From: Sphingopyxis yananensis | Lineage (GTDB): Bacteria > Pseudomonadota > Alphaproteobacteria > Sphingomonadales > Sphingomonadaceae | Assembly (NCBI RefSeq): GCF_020687785.1 | Contig: NZ_JAJEWI010000007.1 | Location: forward strand, 1-64,000 | Length of the DNA: 64,000 nucleotides | Direction: 5' to 3' | Shown here: in pieces, positions 18,738 to 28,324 of the stretch | Position numbering within the stretch: the stretch's first letter is position 1 | How the letters are laid out: each line of letters begins with the position of its first letter | Translations under genes and position numbers: made by a program | Notes under the pieces: generated by a model | The model's input: only the letters and a program-made list of their open reading frames with translations | What the model was told of the DNA's origin: nothing | The model's database searches: none

Positions 18738-19544
18738 TTATTGACCCGTGAATTTTGGCGCACGTTTTTCAAGGAACGCCTTGGTGCCTTCGGCATGATC
18801 CTTGGTAAACAGCGTCAGTTGATCATAGGCTTGCGACATTTCAAAAGCGCCTGCGGTCAATTGCTTGATCATCAAATTGATCGACATCTTGCTATAATTA
18901 ATCGCCAGCGGCGCACCTGCTGCCAGTTTCTTGGCATATCCATCTACAAAATCATCCAATTCTGCATCAGGCACGCAATAGTTGATCAAGCCCATTTCCG
19001 CTGCTTTCGCCGCATCAATGGGATCACCCGTCATCATATATTCCTTGGCTTTATGAAAACCGATCAGCAGCGGCCACAGCGCCGGACCGCCATCGCCTGC
19101 GGCAATGCCCATGCGCACATGGCTGTCGCAAAAACGCGCGCCTTCCGCTGCAATCACCATATCCGCCGCAATGGCAACATTCACGCCAGCGCCATAAGCT
19201 GGGCCGCGCACTTTCGCGATAATCGGCTTTTCGCAATCAAGCATGTTCCAAAACAGACGTCGCGCCGCGCCCGTCATAGGTTTTTTCACGCGGCCCGCTT
19301 CATTTTCGGCATCCTGCACGCTCAAATCTGTACCAGCGCAAAAAGCATTGCCCTCGCCCGTCAGGATGACCACACGGATATCATCATCCATATCCACATC
19401 GGCCCAAATAAACTGCAATTCACGGTGCATGGGCCGCGACAGGGCATTTTTCTTGGTCGGATTGTTCAAGGTCAGCGTCGCGACCCCATCATCCCGCTTG
19501 TCGATCTTAATCCATTCATATTTACTGGGATCTATCGCTGGCAT
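18738..19544 (-). CDS. Enoyl-CoA hydratase/isomerase family protein
   Basis: The 268-residue crotonase-fold protein has NPTKKNALSRPMHREL at about 28-43, an oxyanion loop FCAGTDLS at about 68-75, and the second oxyanion segment PAYGAGVNVAIAADMV. The usual first catalytic Glu position reads HVRMGIAAGDGG, so the hydratase Glu pair is not clear and the reaction (hydration, isomerisation or hydrolysis) is uncertain. It overlaps the upstream hydratase gene by 13 bp, so the two are coupled. Confidence 0.85.
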   Translation of the reverse strand: MPAIDPSKYEWIKIDKRDDGVATLTLNNPTKKNALSRPMHRELQFIWADVDMDDDIRVVILTGEGNAFCAGTDLSVQDAENEAGRVKKPMTGAARRLFWNMLDCEKPIIAKVRGPAYGAGVNVAIAADMVIAAEGARFCDSHVRMGIAAGDGGPALWPLLIGFHKAKEYMMTGDPIDAAKAAEMGLINYCVPDAELDDFVDGYAKKLAAGAPLAINYSKMSINLMIKQLTAGAFEMSQAYDQLTLFTKDHAEGTKAFLEKRAPKFTGQ

Positions 19545-20317
19545 ATCGTTAAAACTCCTATTTGGTCATCCGTGTCAGCACAGCCACTGGGCATGGCGAC
19601 ATAATCTTTGTGTCCGGCGCGCCAACGTTCCTGCACAAACTCTTCCTGCGCAAGGGCGCGATCCAGCGCAACGCCATCTTGATCGTCTAAGGCCTGCATC
19701 TGCCACTGAACCGAGCGAGCGTCACAGGCCGCAATCAGGGCCGCTAGCGCAAGGCAGCGGTGCATCAACTGGTCGCTGGGCACCACTTCATTGGCGATGC
19801 CCCATGCACAGGCGGTTGGTGCATCAATGAAATCGCCCGTCAACATCATGTGGCGGGCCCGGCGCAACCCAATGGCGCGCGGTAACAAGGCGCTTTGGCC
19901 CCATGCCGGAAAAATACCAATTTTTGCGTGCGTATCCGCAAAGGTCGCGCGATCCGATGCGATAATGAAACTGCAACTCAGCGCAATTTCCAATCCGCCC
20001 GTAACACACGGCCCATCGACCGCCGCGATGATCGGTTTACGCAAGGCGCGAATGGCCTCGGCAGGATGCGGACGCACGAGCGGCCCCGGATCCGCCCGAC
20101 TTTCGCGAATATCCGAACCAGCGGTGAACACACCGTCCGCGCCCGCCAAAATAATAGAATGGACGCTGGGATCGCTGTCGGCCTCTGCCAACAAGATCGC
20201 CAGCCTACGTCGCATCGCACGGGACAGCGCATTACGCGCTGCTGGCCGATAAAAAATCAATATGCGCACGCCGCCATCATCCTGAACGATGATCCGCGCA
20301 TTTCCATCGTCCGTCAT
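19532..20317 (-). CDS. Enoyl-CoA hydratase/isomerase family protein
   Basis: The 261-residue crotonase family member shows RPAARNALSRAMRRRL near 24-39, the oxyanion loop FTAGSDIRES at about 64-73, and DGPCVTGGLEIALSC near 100. AKIGIFPAWGQSALLPRAIG corresponds to the active-site helix; the usual Glu is missing there. First gene of a two-gene unit, overlapping the next by 13 bp. It lies just downstream of TonB receptor 2 on the same strand. Confidence 0.82.
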   Translation of the reverse strand: MTDDGNARIIVQDDGGVRILIFYRPAARNALSRAMRRRLAILLAEADSDPSVHSIILAGADGVFTAGSDIRESRADPGPLVRPHPAEAIRALRKPIIAAVDGPCVTGGLEIALSCSFIIASDRATFADTHAKIGIFPAWGQSALLPRAIGLRRARHMMLTGDFIDAPTACAWGIANEVVPSDQLMHRCLALAALIAACDARSVQWQMQALDDQDGVALDRALAQEEFVQERWRAGHKDYVAMPSGCADTDDQIGVLTICQR

Positions 20318-20392
20318 ATCCGGCCTGCCATCAGCGCCGGATGAACCATCCCATCATAAAGCAAAGAGAATAGGTTCATCCGGCCACCCTGA

Positions 20393-22561
20393 TTAATGAA
20401 AGCGGAACTGAACCGAAGCACCGACAGACGCCGGTTCGCCATAGCCTTGCTGCACAGCCGCCGTGGCGGGCTGAACCTGATTGCGATAAGCTTTATCCGT
20501 CACATTCGTACCATAGATCGAGAAGGACCACGCCGTGTCGGGCAAAGTATATGTCGCCCGCAAGTTGAGCAGCGCATATTTATTCTGATAAAATTGTTCA
20601 ACCGGATCAAAATAAATGCGGCTGGTGTAGTAAAGATTGCCATTTAACAGCAATTCGCCGCCACCCACAGGCAGCTTGTAATTCACATCCGCCGATCCTG
20701 TAAAACGGGGCGCGCGCTGCATTGCAAAGCCACTGGCATCAACCGTTTCGACAGCGAAGAATCCCGATGGCTGCTGCACATAGCGTACCGCGGTATCAAA
20801 ATCCTTGTACTGGCCATGGGTATAGGCACCGCCCAAAGTGACGCTGAAGCGAGGGGTAAGTTCGGCGGTGATTTGTGCATCCACACCATAGATTTCGGCA
20901 GACGCCGCATTGCGAACAATCGATCCTGGTGACAGGAAAGCCGTTACCTGAAGATCCTTATAGTCATAATAATAAGCCGACATATCGAACCGCAGGCCGG
21001 GCCGTGCCATTTTATAACCAATTTCAAACGCGTCGATTTTTTCGGGATCAACAGGCAGAATACGGTTGCTGCTGGCGGGAAGCTGGCCTGATTTAAAGCC
21101 CTTGCTGTAGGACGCATAAATGCTGGCACGATCCGCCACTTCATAGCGCACGACCGCGCGCGGGGTCAGGCTTTTCCATGTGCGCTCGCCATGATGGATG
21201 CCATCGCTGGGCAAATCCAGATGCAGATCGGCCTTTTCGATGCTGTAACGAAGCCCGCCCGTCAGGAACAAACGATCGCCAATCTTATAAGTACCATCGG
21301 CAAATATAGCATAAGCATTGGTGGTGTTGACCGACCCTTGCGTTTTCACAAAGGGTGCACCGAGTGATGAAACATTGACCGAAGGATAGGCAATGTCATT
21401 CCAGAAATAATATCCGCCTAGGAACCAGTTAAAACGGTCCCCCATGCTGCCAGACAGATTCAGTTCTTGCGTGAAGGCCTTATCGATGGATTGATAATTG
21501 GAATGCACAATCGATTCCGACGATGAATCATTGTCATTAGCAATGAAAACCCGTTCGTCGCGATATTGCGTATAGGATTTTAGGGTCACATCACCCAGAT
21601 CAAATTCACCGGTCAAATATACCGCATCGCCGTTAATGCGGCTTTGCGTTTCATAATTATTGGCAACATCGCCGCGATCCGATGGGATTAAGGCACCGGA
21701 AACTTCCGATCCGGCAGACAGGCCACGATAGACATTTTTGGCCACAAAGGTTGGGTCATCCGAACGCTGATGCGAATAAGCCAAAGTCAGCTTGGCATGG
21801 TCGCTCAATTCGGCAAGCAGCTTGGACCGCACGGCCCATTTTTCGAACCGCGCTTCGGAATGGCCGTCGATCAGGCTTGTAACAAATCCGTCGCCGCGCT
21901 CATAATATCCGGTCACATCCAAAGCGAGCTTGTCGGTCAGACCGGTGGACGCGTAGAAGCCCAAATTCAGACGATCAAAGCTTTGATAGCTAGCCCGCGC
22001 CATCATCGTTGGGGTGAAAGACGGGGCCTTGGTGGTCACCAAAATCGCACCACCCGTGGCATTGCGGCCAAATAAAGTGCCTTGTGGCCCCTTAAGCACC
22101 TGCACATTTTCCACGCTCATGAACGACAGATCAGACGTCAGGCTGTTCGGAATATAAAAACCGTCAACATAGGTGCCAACATTGGAACTAAGGCCCGGCC
22201 CTGCGACCGAGCTGCCCACGCCGCGAATGGTCGGCTGCGCGAAAGTACCGGACTGGTCAAGGCGCAAACCGGGAACCAGCGCTGGCAATTGGCTGACCCG
22301 CGTAACGCCTGAATTTTCCAGCGCCGCGCCGCCGATGGACGCAATGGAGATAGGCACATCTTCCAAACGTTCTTGCCGCCGCTGTGCGGTGACGACGATG
22401 TCCATGGAATCGACCACAGCCTGCTCCTGAGGCAGCGCGGTATCCTGCGCCAAGGCCGCACCGCCCACACCCGCCAGCACCAAGGCAGACATGGCGGCAG
22501 ATACCCGCAACCCACGCGCAACGGCGCGAGGCGAATGCAGATAGGAAACAGTGATCGTCAT
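20393..22561 (-). CDS. TonB-dependent outer-membrane receptor 2
   Basis: The 722-residue receptor begins MTITVSYLHSPRAV at an ATG preceded by GGGAG. A signal peptide ends near GGAALAQD, a TonB box region has MDIVVTAQRRQERL, and the plug has VQVLKGPQGTLFGRNATGGAI. The barrel ends in VQFRFH. It is a paralogue of receptor 1 with the same plug phrases, and likely imports the same class of compound. A palindromic site at 22577-22591 may control it. Confidence 0.92.
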   Translation of the reverse strand: MTITVSYLHSPRAVARGLRVSAAMSALVLAGVGGAALAQDTALPQEQAVVDSMDIVVTAQRRQERLEDVPISIASIGGAALENSGVTRVSQLPALVPGLRLDQSGTFAQPTIRGVGSSVAGPGLSSNVGTYVDGFYIPNSLTSDLSFMSVENVQVLKGPQGTLFGRNATGGAILVTTKAPSFTPTMMARASYQSFDRLNLGFYASTGLTDKLALDVTGYYERGDGFVTSLIDGHSEARFEKWAVRSKLLAELSDHAKLTLAYSHQRSDDPTFVAKNVYRGLSAGSEVSGALIPSDRGDVANNYETQSRINGDAVYLTGEFDLGDVTLKSYTQYRDERVFIANDNDSSSESIVHSNYQSIDKAFTQELNLSGSMGDRFNWFLGGYYFWNDIAYPSVNVSSLGAPFVKTQGSVNTTNAYAIFADGTYKIGDRLFLTGGLRYSIEKADLHLDLPSDGIHHGERTWKSLTPRAVVRYEVADRASIYASYSKGFKSGQLPASSNRILPVDPEKIDAFEIGYKMARPGLRFDMSAYYYDYKDLQVTAFLSPGSIVRNAASAEIYGVDAQITAELTPRFSVTLGGAYTHGQYKDFDTAVRYVQQPSGFFAVETVDASGFAMQRAPRFTGSADVNYKLPVGGGELLLNGNLYYTSRIYFDPVEQFYQNKYALLNLRATYTLPDTAWSFSIYGTNVTDKAYRNQVQPATAAVQQGYGEPASVGASVQFRFH

Positions 22562-22576
22562 AACATCTCCCAAGAT

Positions 22577-22591
22577 GTACGTTATTCGTAC
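22577..22591 (-). promoter_or_regulatory. 15-bp palindrome upstream of TonB receptor 2
   Basis: GTACG and CGTAC arms flank a 5-bp TTATT centre, 15-30 bp before the ATG. Spacing and size match the IclR/PcaR-like boxes elsewhere in the island, but only 10 of 15 bases agree, so assignment to the IclR regulator is tentative. Confidence 0.4.
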
Positions 22592-22603
22592 GTTTGTAAC
22601 CAT

Positions 22604-23444
22604 TTATTATATAAGTCGGCAAATTTTTTCTGTCAACGGCGTATGTTTTGCAAGTCGCTGAAACAGGAATGGAAATTATGAAACGCCCATCCAAACTGCG
22701 CGCGGGATGTGCCGCTAGCGAGCAGGATCAGCCATCGCGCAGGTAAAATTAAAGCGCGCTATGCGCTGCGGTGCGGTCCTAAATATCATCGCCCCGTGCG
22801 TCGCGGCGGCATCATGGCTGGCAAATCCGATCAACATTGCGCGGCCCCCGCAACGGACAATGGACCGCTTTCGGAATCAGCGCCCACGCAGAACCGCTTT
22901 GTAACCATTATGCGTGCTGGCGCTCCGTTTCAGCGGCGATAGATTATGCGTCCCCACCAACATCAACGGATATCATCTGCGCTGCCGTCCGCGATCATCC
23001 AGTCCAACAATTGGGCGCATGATGATTTGTGATGAAACAAACCCTGCACCAGCCCGCATCCCAATCCGTGGATGAACATGACAGCCACACCCATGTGCAC
23101 CGCAGCGCGCACATGGCGCACAGCCGTGCATTTATGGATGATGGGAAGACCGCTGCCTTAGACACATCGCCTTGCTCTTGCGGTGTATATCCAGCCATTT
23201 CGACAATGCTGACCCCGCCCTTGATAATAGCCTGATGATAGTTGGCACAAGATGGCGGGGTCATGGTCGGCAAAATGGTCAGAATAAAACCACAGGATGA
23301 TCAGTCATCGCGCGTCAGCTCGGTCAGCCGCCCCTACCCAGCGGCGTTCGAAACAGCCGCCGCCAGTTCTGCTCGGCCAATTCATTACATCCGGCCCTGA
23401 ACGATCAGAAGGGTGACACCGACTTGCGGTGCCACGCCAGAGGA
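22604..23444. other. Long gene-free stretch, probably degenerate
   Basis: About 840 bp between the receptor 2 promoter and the aldehyde dehydrogenase stop. All six frames are broken into short pieces that I cannot match to a family. It may hold the promoter of receptor 2 plus the remains of a lost gene. Confidence 0.5.
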
Positions 23445-24947
23445 TCATGTGGCCGGCGTCTCGGCTTGACGATGCGAGGGCATGCCATCAAGCAACAACA
23501 CCTTGGTTTCCAAATAAGGGCGCAGTCCCTCTATCCCACCTTCACGGCCCACGCCGGATTGCTTGTAACCACCAAAAGCAATGGTGAAATCCATACGGAT
23601 CGAATTGTGACCGACGGTGCCGGAACGCAATTCGCGGCCCGCCGCATAGGCTCTGTCCACGTCATTGGTGAAAATCGAGCCATTTAGGCCGAATGGGCTG
23701 TCATTGGCGATGGCCAGCAGATCCGCTTCGCTGTCGGCTGGAATAACCGACAGGACAGGTCCGAATATTTCTTCCTGCGCAATCACCGATTTATTGTCGA
23801 CATGGCCAAAAACAGTTGGTTCAACAAAATAGCCCCGTTCCAGATGCGATGGACGACAACCGCCCGTTCCCACCGTAAAGCCGTCGGCCTTGCCCTGTGC
23901 AATATAGCCCTCCACCCGTTCGCGCTGGCGTGCCGTTGCCAGCGGCCCCATGCCGGATGCGGGATCAAAAGGATCACCCACCCGCACCTTGCCCATTTCC
24001 GCGCTTAAGGCTTCCAGCAATTGGTCGTGGCGATGGCGGCTGACGATCACGCGCGTCAGCGAGGCGCAAACTTGCCCCGTCATATCCGGCGCCGCAGCAG
24101 CAATGGTGCGCGCCGCCGTTTCGATGTCATAATCATCCAAGATAACAGCGGCGGATTTTCCGCCCAATTCCATGGTGTAACGCGCCATGCGGCCACCCAG
24201 AACCGATGCGATATTTTTCCCCGCAGCAGTCGACCCCGTAAAAGAAATCTTGTCGATGCCGGGGTGGCTAACCAAGGCTTCCGATGGGCCGCGATCCGCC
24301 GTGACCACGTTGATCACGCCGCGCGGCAAGCCCGCCGCTTCGGCGATTTCAGCCATCAACAAGGCATGGCCAGGCGCTTCTGGTGACGCTTTAATCACCA
24401 CGGTGCAGCCAGCGATTAAAGCGGGAGCAAGCTTGAACGCAATCAAGGAAATGGGGCCATTCCATGGAATGATCGCGCCGACTACGCCCACCGGCTCACG
24501 CACCAGCAATCCAGCCTTGGCTCCCGAAAATGTACGATGCTCTTCTTCGAACGGGAAACGTGTCGCCAGACTGGCATAATATTTATACAGTCCGCTGACG
24601 CCTGTGGCGTGGGCGCTGGCTGTGCTGTGCAATATGCCCATTTCATTGGGCCAGATATAAGCAACATCGGCGGCGCGTGCATCAAGCAAACGCGCCATTT
24701 CCATCATATAGCCAGCGCGTTCAACATGGCTCATGCGCGGCCATGGACCGGTATCAAATGCCGCGCGCGCCGATGCGACAGCGCGGTTGATATCAACTGC
24801 TGTCGCGGCGGCCACACGCACAAATAATTCTTCGGTCGCGGGTGCAATAACGTCAATCGTTTCGCCGCTAGAAGCAGCGACCCATTCCCCATCAATAAAC
24901 AGCTTGTCAGCTTGGCTGATCGGAAAGTCGCGGATGGCCTGTGTCAT
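23445..24947 (-). CDS. NAD(P)+-dependent aldehyde dehydrogenase
   Basis: The 500-residue ALDH superfamily protein has Asn163 in IPWNGP, the NAD-binding FTGSTAAGK near 236-244, the general base Glu260 in MELGGKS, and nucleophile Cys294 in GQVCASLTR. ATG at 24947 follows TTGGAGAC. It is the last gene of the operon starting with the acyl-CoA dehydrogenases. It could oxidise the aldehyde made by P450 plus alcohol oxidation before CoA ligation; this order is inference. Confidence 0.9.
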   Translation of the reverse strand: MTQAIRDFPISQADKLFIDGEWVAASSGETIDVIAPATEELFVRVAAATAVDINRAVASARAAFDTGPWPRMSHVERAGYMMEMARLLDARAADVAYIWPNEMGILHSTASAHATGVSGLYKYYASLATRFPFEEEHRTFSGAKAGLLVREPVGVVGAIIPWNGPISLIAFKLAPALIAGCTVVIKASPEAPGHALLMAEIAEAAGLPRGVINVVTADRGPSEALVSHPGIDKISFTGSTAAGKNIASVLGGRMARYTMELGGKSAAVILDDYDIETAARTIAAAAPDMTGQVCASLTRVIVSRHRHDQLLEALSAEMGKVRVGDPFDPASGMGPLATARQRERVEGYIAQGKADGFTVGTGGCRPSHLERGYFVEPTVFGHVDNKSVIAQEEIFGPVLSVIPADSEADLLAIANDSPFGLNGSIFTNDVDRAYAAGRELRSGTVGHNSIRMDFTIAFGGYKQSGVGREGGIEGLRPYLETKVLLLDGMPSHRQAETPAT

Positions 24948-24982
24948 GATCGTCTCCAATTATTTTTGAACCGCAGCGCCGA

Positions 24983-26149
24983 TCAGGCCTGCCCTGCCTT
25001 TTTCAGACGGTCGGTTACCGCGTCCTGAAACATGCGAATTTGGATTTCCATGCCGCCCAGATGAACTTCCTTCATCGTGCCGGAACGCAGGCCCTTGTCA
25101 CACATTTCAGCCGCCCAATAATCTTCCTGACCAAAAGCGCGGCCCATCAGTTCAAACGACCGGCGCATACGATTTTCCGTCTTCTCATCCGCCGGTGGCT
25201 GATTAATCAACATATAATAATCGACTTCGCATTGATCGGTGGCGATCGGGCGCACGATACCCAGACTGATAAATTCCGGGCTGGCGACAATGATGCCGTT
25301 CGGGAATGGGATATAAGAAAACACCATCATTTGGCGCATTTCTTCGAAATCTGTCGAAATCTTGGTTTTTTCGAAATTGCCACGATGCGCTGCGTTGCGA
25401 ATATGCGGTCCGATGCGATCAATGACATTTTCGGAATCAACAAAGAAACGGGCCAAACTATCCTTGTGCAATCGCGTCACATGATAGCTGTCGAGCATGG
25501 AATCCATGACCAGCTTCCAATTCGCACCAACCTTGAACGTGGTTCGATCATAAACCTGCATCCGGCCCAGACCCAGCGCATCAAAATCGGCTTCCAATTC
25601 GCCGCGCACCTGTGCGAAATCTGGCGGATTATCGGCATCAAGACCAACCCAGATCAACCCGCCCGCTTCCACGCAAGGCAATGGGAACAGTCCCAAATCC
25701 TTCTTGTCCAAGCCCGGAAAAGTTTCCGCGCGCGGCAAGCCAATCAGCGCGCCGTCCATATCATAGGTCCAAGCATGATAAGGGCATACAATGCGTCCAG
25801 CCTTCACTGGATCATTCGAAACGCACAATTTCATGCCGCGATGGCGGCACACATTGGCAAAGGCTTTCGCTTCGCCATCTTTGTTGCGGGTAATCAGCAC
25901 GGGCATCCCAGCCAGATCGACACGGGTATAAGCCCGCGCTTCGGGCAGCAAAGCCGAAGGACAAGCCAAAACGGGTTCACGGCGGAAAATCGTTACCATC
26001 TCTGCGTCAAAGCGCGCAGGATCGATATAATTGGCAGCGGGAATGGCATCGCGCACTTGGGGAAAAGCGCAATCCGCCAATTCCGGCATAGCGTTTAGCA
26101 AACGCTGTTGGCCTTCGGTAAGCGTGGTGTTGATCATATCCTGACCCAT
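24983..26149 (-). CDS. Rieske non-heme iron oxygenase, alpha subunit
   Basis: The 388-residue protein has a Rieske [2Fe-2S] site with Cys101-x-His103 in VCRHRGMKLC and Cys122-x2-His125 in VCPYHAWTYD. The catalytic Fe(II) site includes His223 and His228 in DSYHVTRLHKD. The ATG at 26149 has its ribosome site in the overlapping upstream ATGGAGAAC. It should hydroxylate a ring or alkyl position of the substrate. No beta subunit, ferredoxin or reductase gene lies nearby, so electron transfer partners must come from elsewhere. Confidence 0.9.
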   Translation of the reverse strand: MGQDMINTTLTEGQQRLLNAMPELADCAFPQVRDAIPAANYIDPARFDAEMVTIFRREPVLACPSALLPEARAYTRVDLAGMPVLITRNKDGEAKAFANVCRHRGMKLCVSNDPVKAGRIVCPYHAWTYDMDGALIGLPRAETFPGLDKKDLGLFPLPCVEAGGLIWVGLDADNPPDFAQVRGELEADFDALGLGRMQVYDRTTFKVGANWKLVMDSMLDSYHVTRLHKDSLARFFVDSENVIDRIGPHIRNAAHRGNFEKTKISTDFEEMRQMMVFSYIPFPNGIIVASPEFISLGIVRPIATDQCEVDYYMLINQPPADEKTENRMRRSFELMGRAFGQEDYWAAEMCDKGLRSGTMKEVHLGGMEIQIRMFQDAVTDRLKKAGQA

Positions 26150-26220
26150 GATGTTCTCCATCAGATCCTGTTAAACTCTAAGCGGAGGAATTTGCGTTGC
26201 TGATTTGCCGACTGGTCGCC

Positions 26221-27345
26221 TTAACAGCCGTCCTCGGCTGCTATCCCAAACCCAGGAAAAGCAAGGCGTGCGACCCGTTCTTTATGCTGAGCGCTGTTGC
26301 CAAAAATTTGTTGGTTCAGCTTCGCTCGCTTCAAGAATAAATGGCACACATGCTCCCATGTGAAACCAATGCCGCCGTGCAACTGAATGGCGTCGGCCGC
26401 CAAAGCGGCATAGACATCGCAGCAATAAAATTTTGCGCTGGCCGCCAAAGTTTCGGCATCCGCTTCTTGGGCAGCGACGGCTTCGGCGGCATGGCGCGCC
26501 AAGGCGGTTGCCGCTTCCAACTGGACTTTCCAATTGGCCGCGCGATGCTTCAACGCCTGAAATGAACCAATGGGCCGTCCAAATTGTTCGCGCACGCCCA
26601 GATATTCAATCGTCCGCTCCAACGCCGCAGCCGCTCCACCAACCGCGTCACAGGCCAGCGCAACGTCACCATGGCTGCGTAAAATGGCAAGCAGCCGATC
26701 CGTTAGCGGGATCAAGTCTTGGGCCTGCACCGCAACATCGGTCAGGTGGACGGCGCCAAGGGTACGGGTCAAGTCAACCGCAGGCTGGCGGCGCACCGAC
26801 ACACCATCGCCGTCCGCCTTCAGCAGCGCCAGACCCAGCGTCGCATCAGCCTGAACGACGGGCAGCAAAAACAACGACGCGGCATCGGCAAATGGCACAT
26901 GATCATAGACGCCATTGATCCGGCCATCGACCACCGCTGGCAAAACCGCCGAAGCCGTTACGGCAAAAGGCAGCATGATAGATGCCATAACGCCGCCAGC
27001 AGCCATGTCGGGAAGCCAAGCCGCTTGCTGGGCATCGCTGCCGCCTTGACCAATTGCCTCAGCAGCAATCAGCGTGGTTGTCACGGGAACAGAAGCAAGG
27101 CTGCGCCCCAATTCTTCATGCAGCACGGCCACATGCGCCGCGCCCAATCCCAGCCCACCAAATTTTTCATCAATGCCCAGCGCCAGCCAGCCAAGATTGG
27201 TCATTTGGGCCCATAAATTTTGATCAAGCGGGCGCCCATTCTCGTCGGGAATTTGATCCCCTACTTGGGCGTGATGTTCGCTCAGAACCTGCCGAATTGA
27301 ATCGCGTAATTCGTCAAGCGCAATGCCATTTTCTTCCATTGCCAT
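26221..27345 (-). CDS. Acyl-CoA dehydrogenase, beta-type subunit 2
   Basis: The 374-residue protein has an N-terminal helical domain with LGWLALGIDEKFGGLGLG at about 51-68 and the C-terminal IQLHGGIGFTWEH near 333-345. That last phrase is typical of the FadE subunits that pair in alpha2-beta2 heteromers in steroid and terpenoid degradation. It is the fourth of four consecutive acyl-CoA dehydrogenase genes, 4 bp after the previous one. Pairing with one of the larger subunits is inferred. Confidence 0.87.
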   Translation of the reverse strand: MAMEENGIALDELRDSIRQVLSEHHAQVGDQIPDENGRPLDQNLWAQMTNLGWLALGIDEKFGGLGLGAAHVAVLHEELGRSLASVPVTTTLIAAEAIGQGGSDAQQAAWLPDMAAGGVMASIMLPFAVTASAVLPAVVDGRINGVYDHVPFADAASLFLLPVVQADATLGLALLKADGDGVSVRRQPAVDLTRTLGAVHLTDVAVQAQDLIPLTDRLLAILRSHGDVALACDAVGGAAAALERTIEYLGVREQFGRPIGSFQALKHRAANWKVQLEAATALARHAAEAVAAQEADAETLAASAKFYCCDVYAALAADAIQLHGGIGFTWEHVCHLFLKRAKLNQQIFGNSAQHKERVARLAFPGFGIAAEDGC

Positions 27346-27349
27346 CTCC

Positions 27350-28321
27350 TTACGCCGCTTCGCTGCGCGCTGCGCTGGTCAGATTTACAGGCTGCGTTCC
27401 ATCTGACCATAGCCGGTCAGCAATATCGATCGCTGCGCCATAAACACCGCCCGCTTCGGCTTGTAATGCGCGAATGCGATAGGTCCAGAAATGCAACATA
27501 TGTTCCGTTGTCACACCCATTCCGCCATGGAATTGATGCATATCAAACAATAGTTTCTGAACGCCCTGCTGGGCATGGCAGGCCGCAAAATCAGCATGGA
27601 CCGGATCGGCGCTCCACGCCGCCCGCATAGCCAGATAATGGGTGGCCATGGCATAGGCTTTGCATTGCACCAATCGATGCTTCACCGCTTGGAATGAGCC
27701 CACGGGCTTTCCAAACACATGCCGCTGCTTCACATAATCCACGGTGAAATCAATGGCCGCCATGGACGCCGCTGCCGTTTCAACGGCGATGGCCACACGC
27801 CACCATTGCCGCAGCACCGCGCCCTGGCCAACCAATAGCCGAGCCGTCGCCAAATCTGGCGGCGTCACAAAGCGGCCATATGGATAGCCATAGATGCTGT
27901 TAACGGGCTCTACTTGCGCGGGATCAATGGTCAAAATGGCAACATCATCGCCCATATCGACCAGCATGGTTTGGGCGATGGTCAGATTGCGGTGCGCTTT
28001 TTCAAGATTCCGCACGCTGGCCAGCGCCACCGGACCGGCCAGTTTTTCGCCCGCCAGCACCATCGGTGCCACCAGCCCCGTTGCGGATGTTTCCACCATC
28101 ACGGGCAATTTTGCTGTTTCAGCCACCACCAGCGCGGCTTCCAAGGCGCCGATGTCATGACCAGCGTCCAGAAAACCACTTTCCGTCAAAATTTTCTGAA
28201 GCGTTTCATTGAAATAGCAATAGCTGAAACGCTCCGCCTGCGGCAGTTCGGCATGGTCCTGCAAAATTGATTGCAACGCGCAAACCAGGGCATCCTGATC
28301 TTCTGTAAAGTGAAAGTCCAT
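27350..28321 (-). CDS. Acyl-CoA dehydrogenase, short beta-type subunit 1
   Basis: At 323 residues it is shorter than usual (about 380) because the middle beta domain is reduced. The N-terminus MDFHFTEDQDALV and the C-terminal MHQFHGGMGVTTEH are still clear. RHVFGKPVGSFQAVKHRL near 211-228 is the FAD-contact helix. The usual catalytic Glu near the C-terminus is not obvious, which fits a structural partner in a heteromer. It starts 3 bp after the previous gene. Confidence 0.83.
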   Translation of the reverse strand: MDFHFTEDQDALVCALQSILQDHAELPQAERFSYCYFNETLQKILTESGFLDAGHDIGALEAALVVAETAKLPVMVETSATGLVAPMVLAGEKLAGPVALASVRNLEKAHRNLTIAQTMLVDMGDDVAILTIDPAQVEPVNSIYGYPYGRFVTPPDLATARLLVGQGAVLRQWWRVAIAVETAAASMAAIDFTVDYVKQRHVFGKPVGSFQAVKHRLVQCKAYAMATHYLAMRAAWSADPVHADFAACHAQQGVQKLLFDMHQFHGGMGVTTEHMLHFWTYRIRALQAEAGGVYGAAIDIADRLWSDGTQPVNLTSAARSEAA

Positions 28322-28324
28322 AAA

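Noticed and set aside
22604-23444. Possible coding regions in the gap between receptor 2 and the aldehyde dehydrogenase
   Set aside because: Frames are short and broken, with no recognisable motif.
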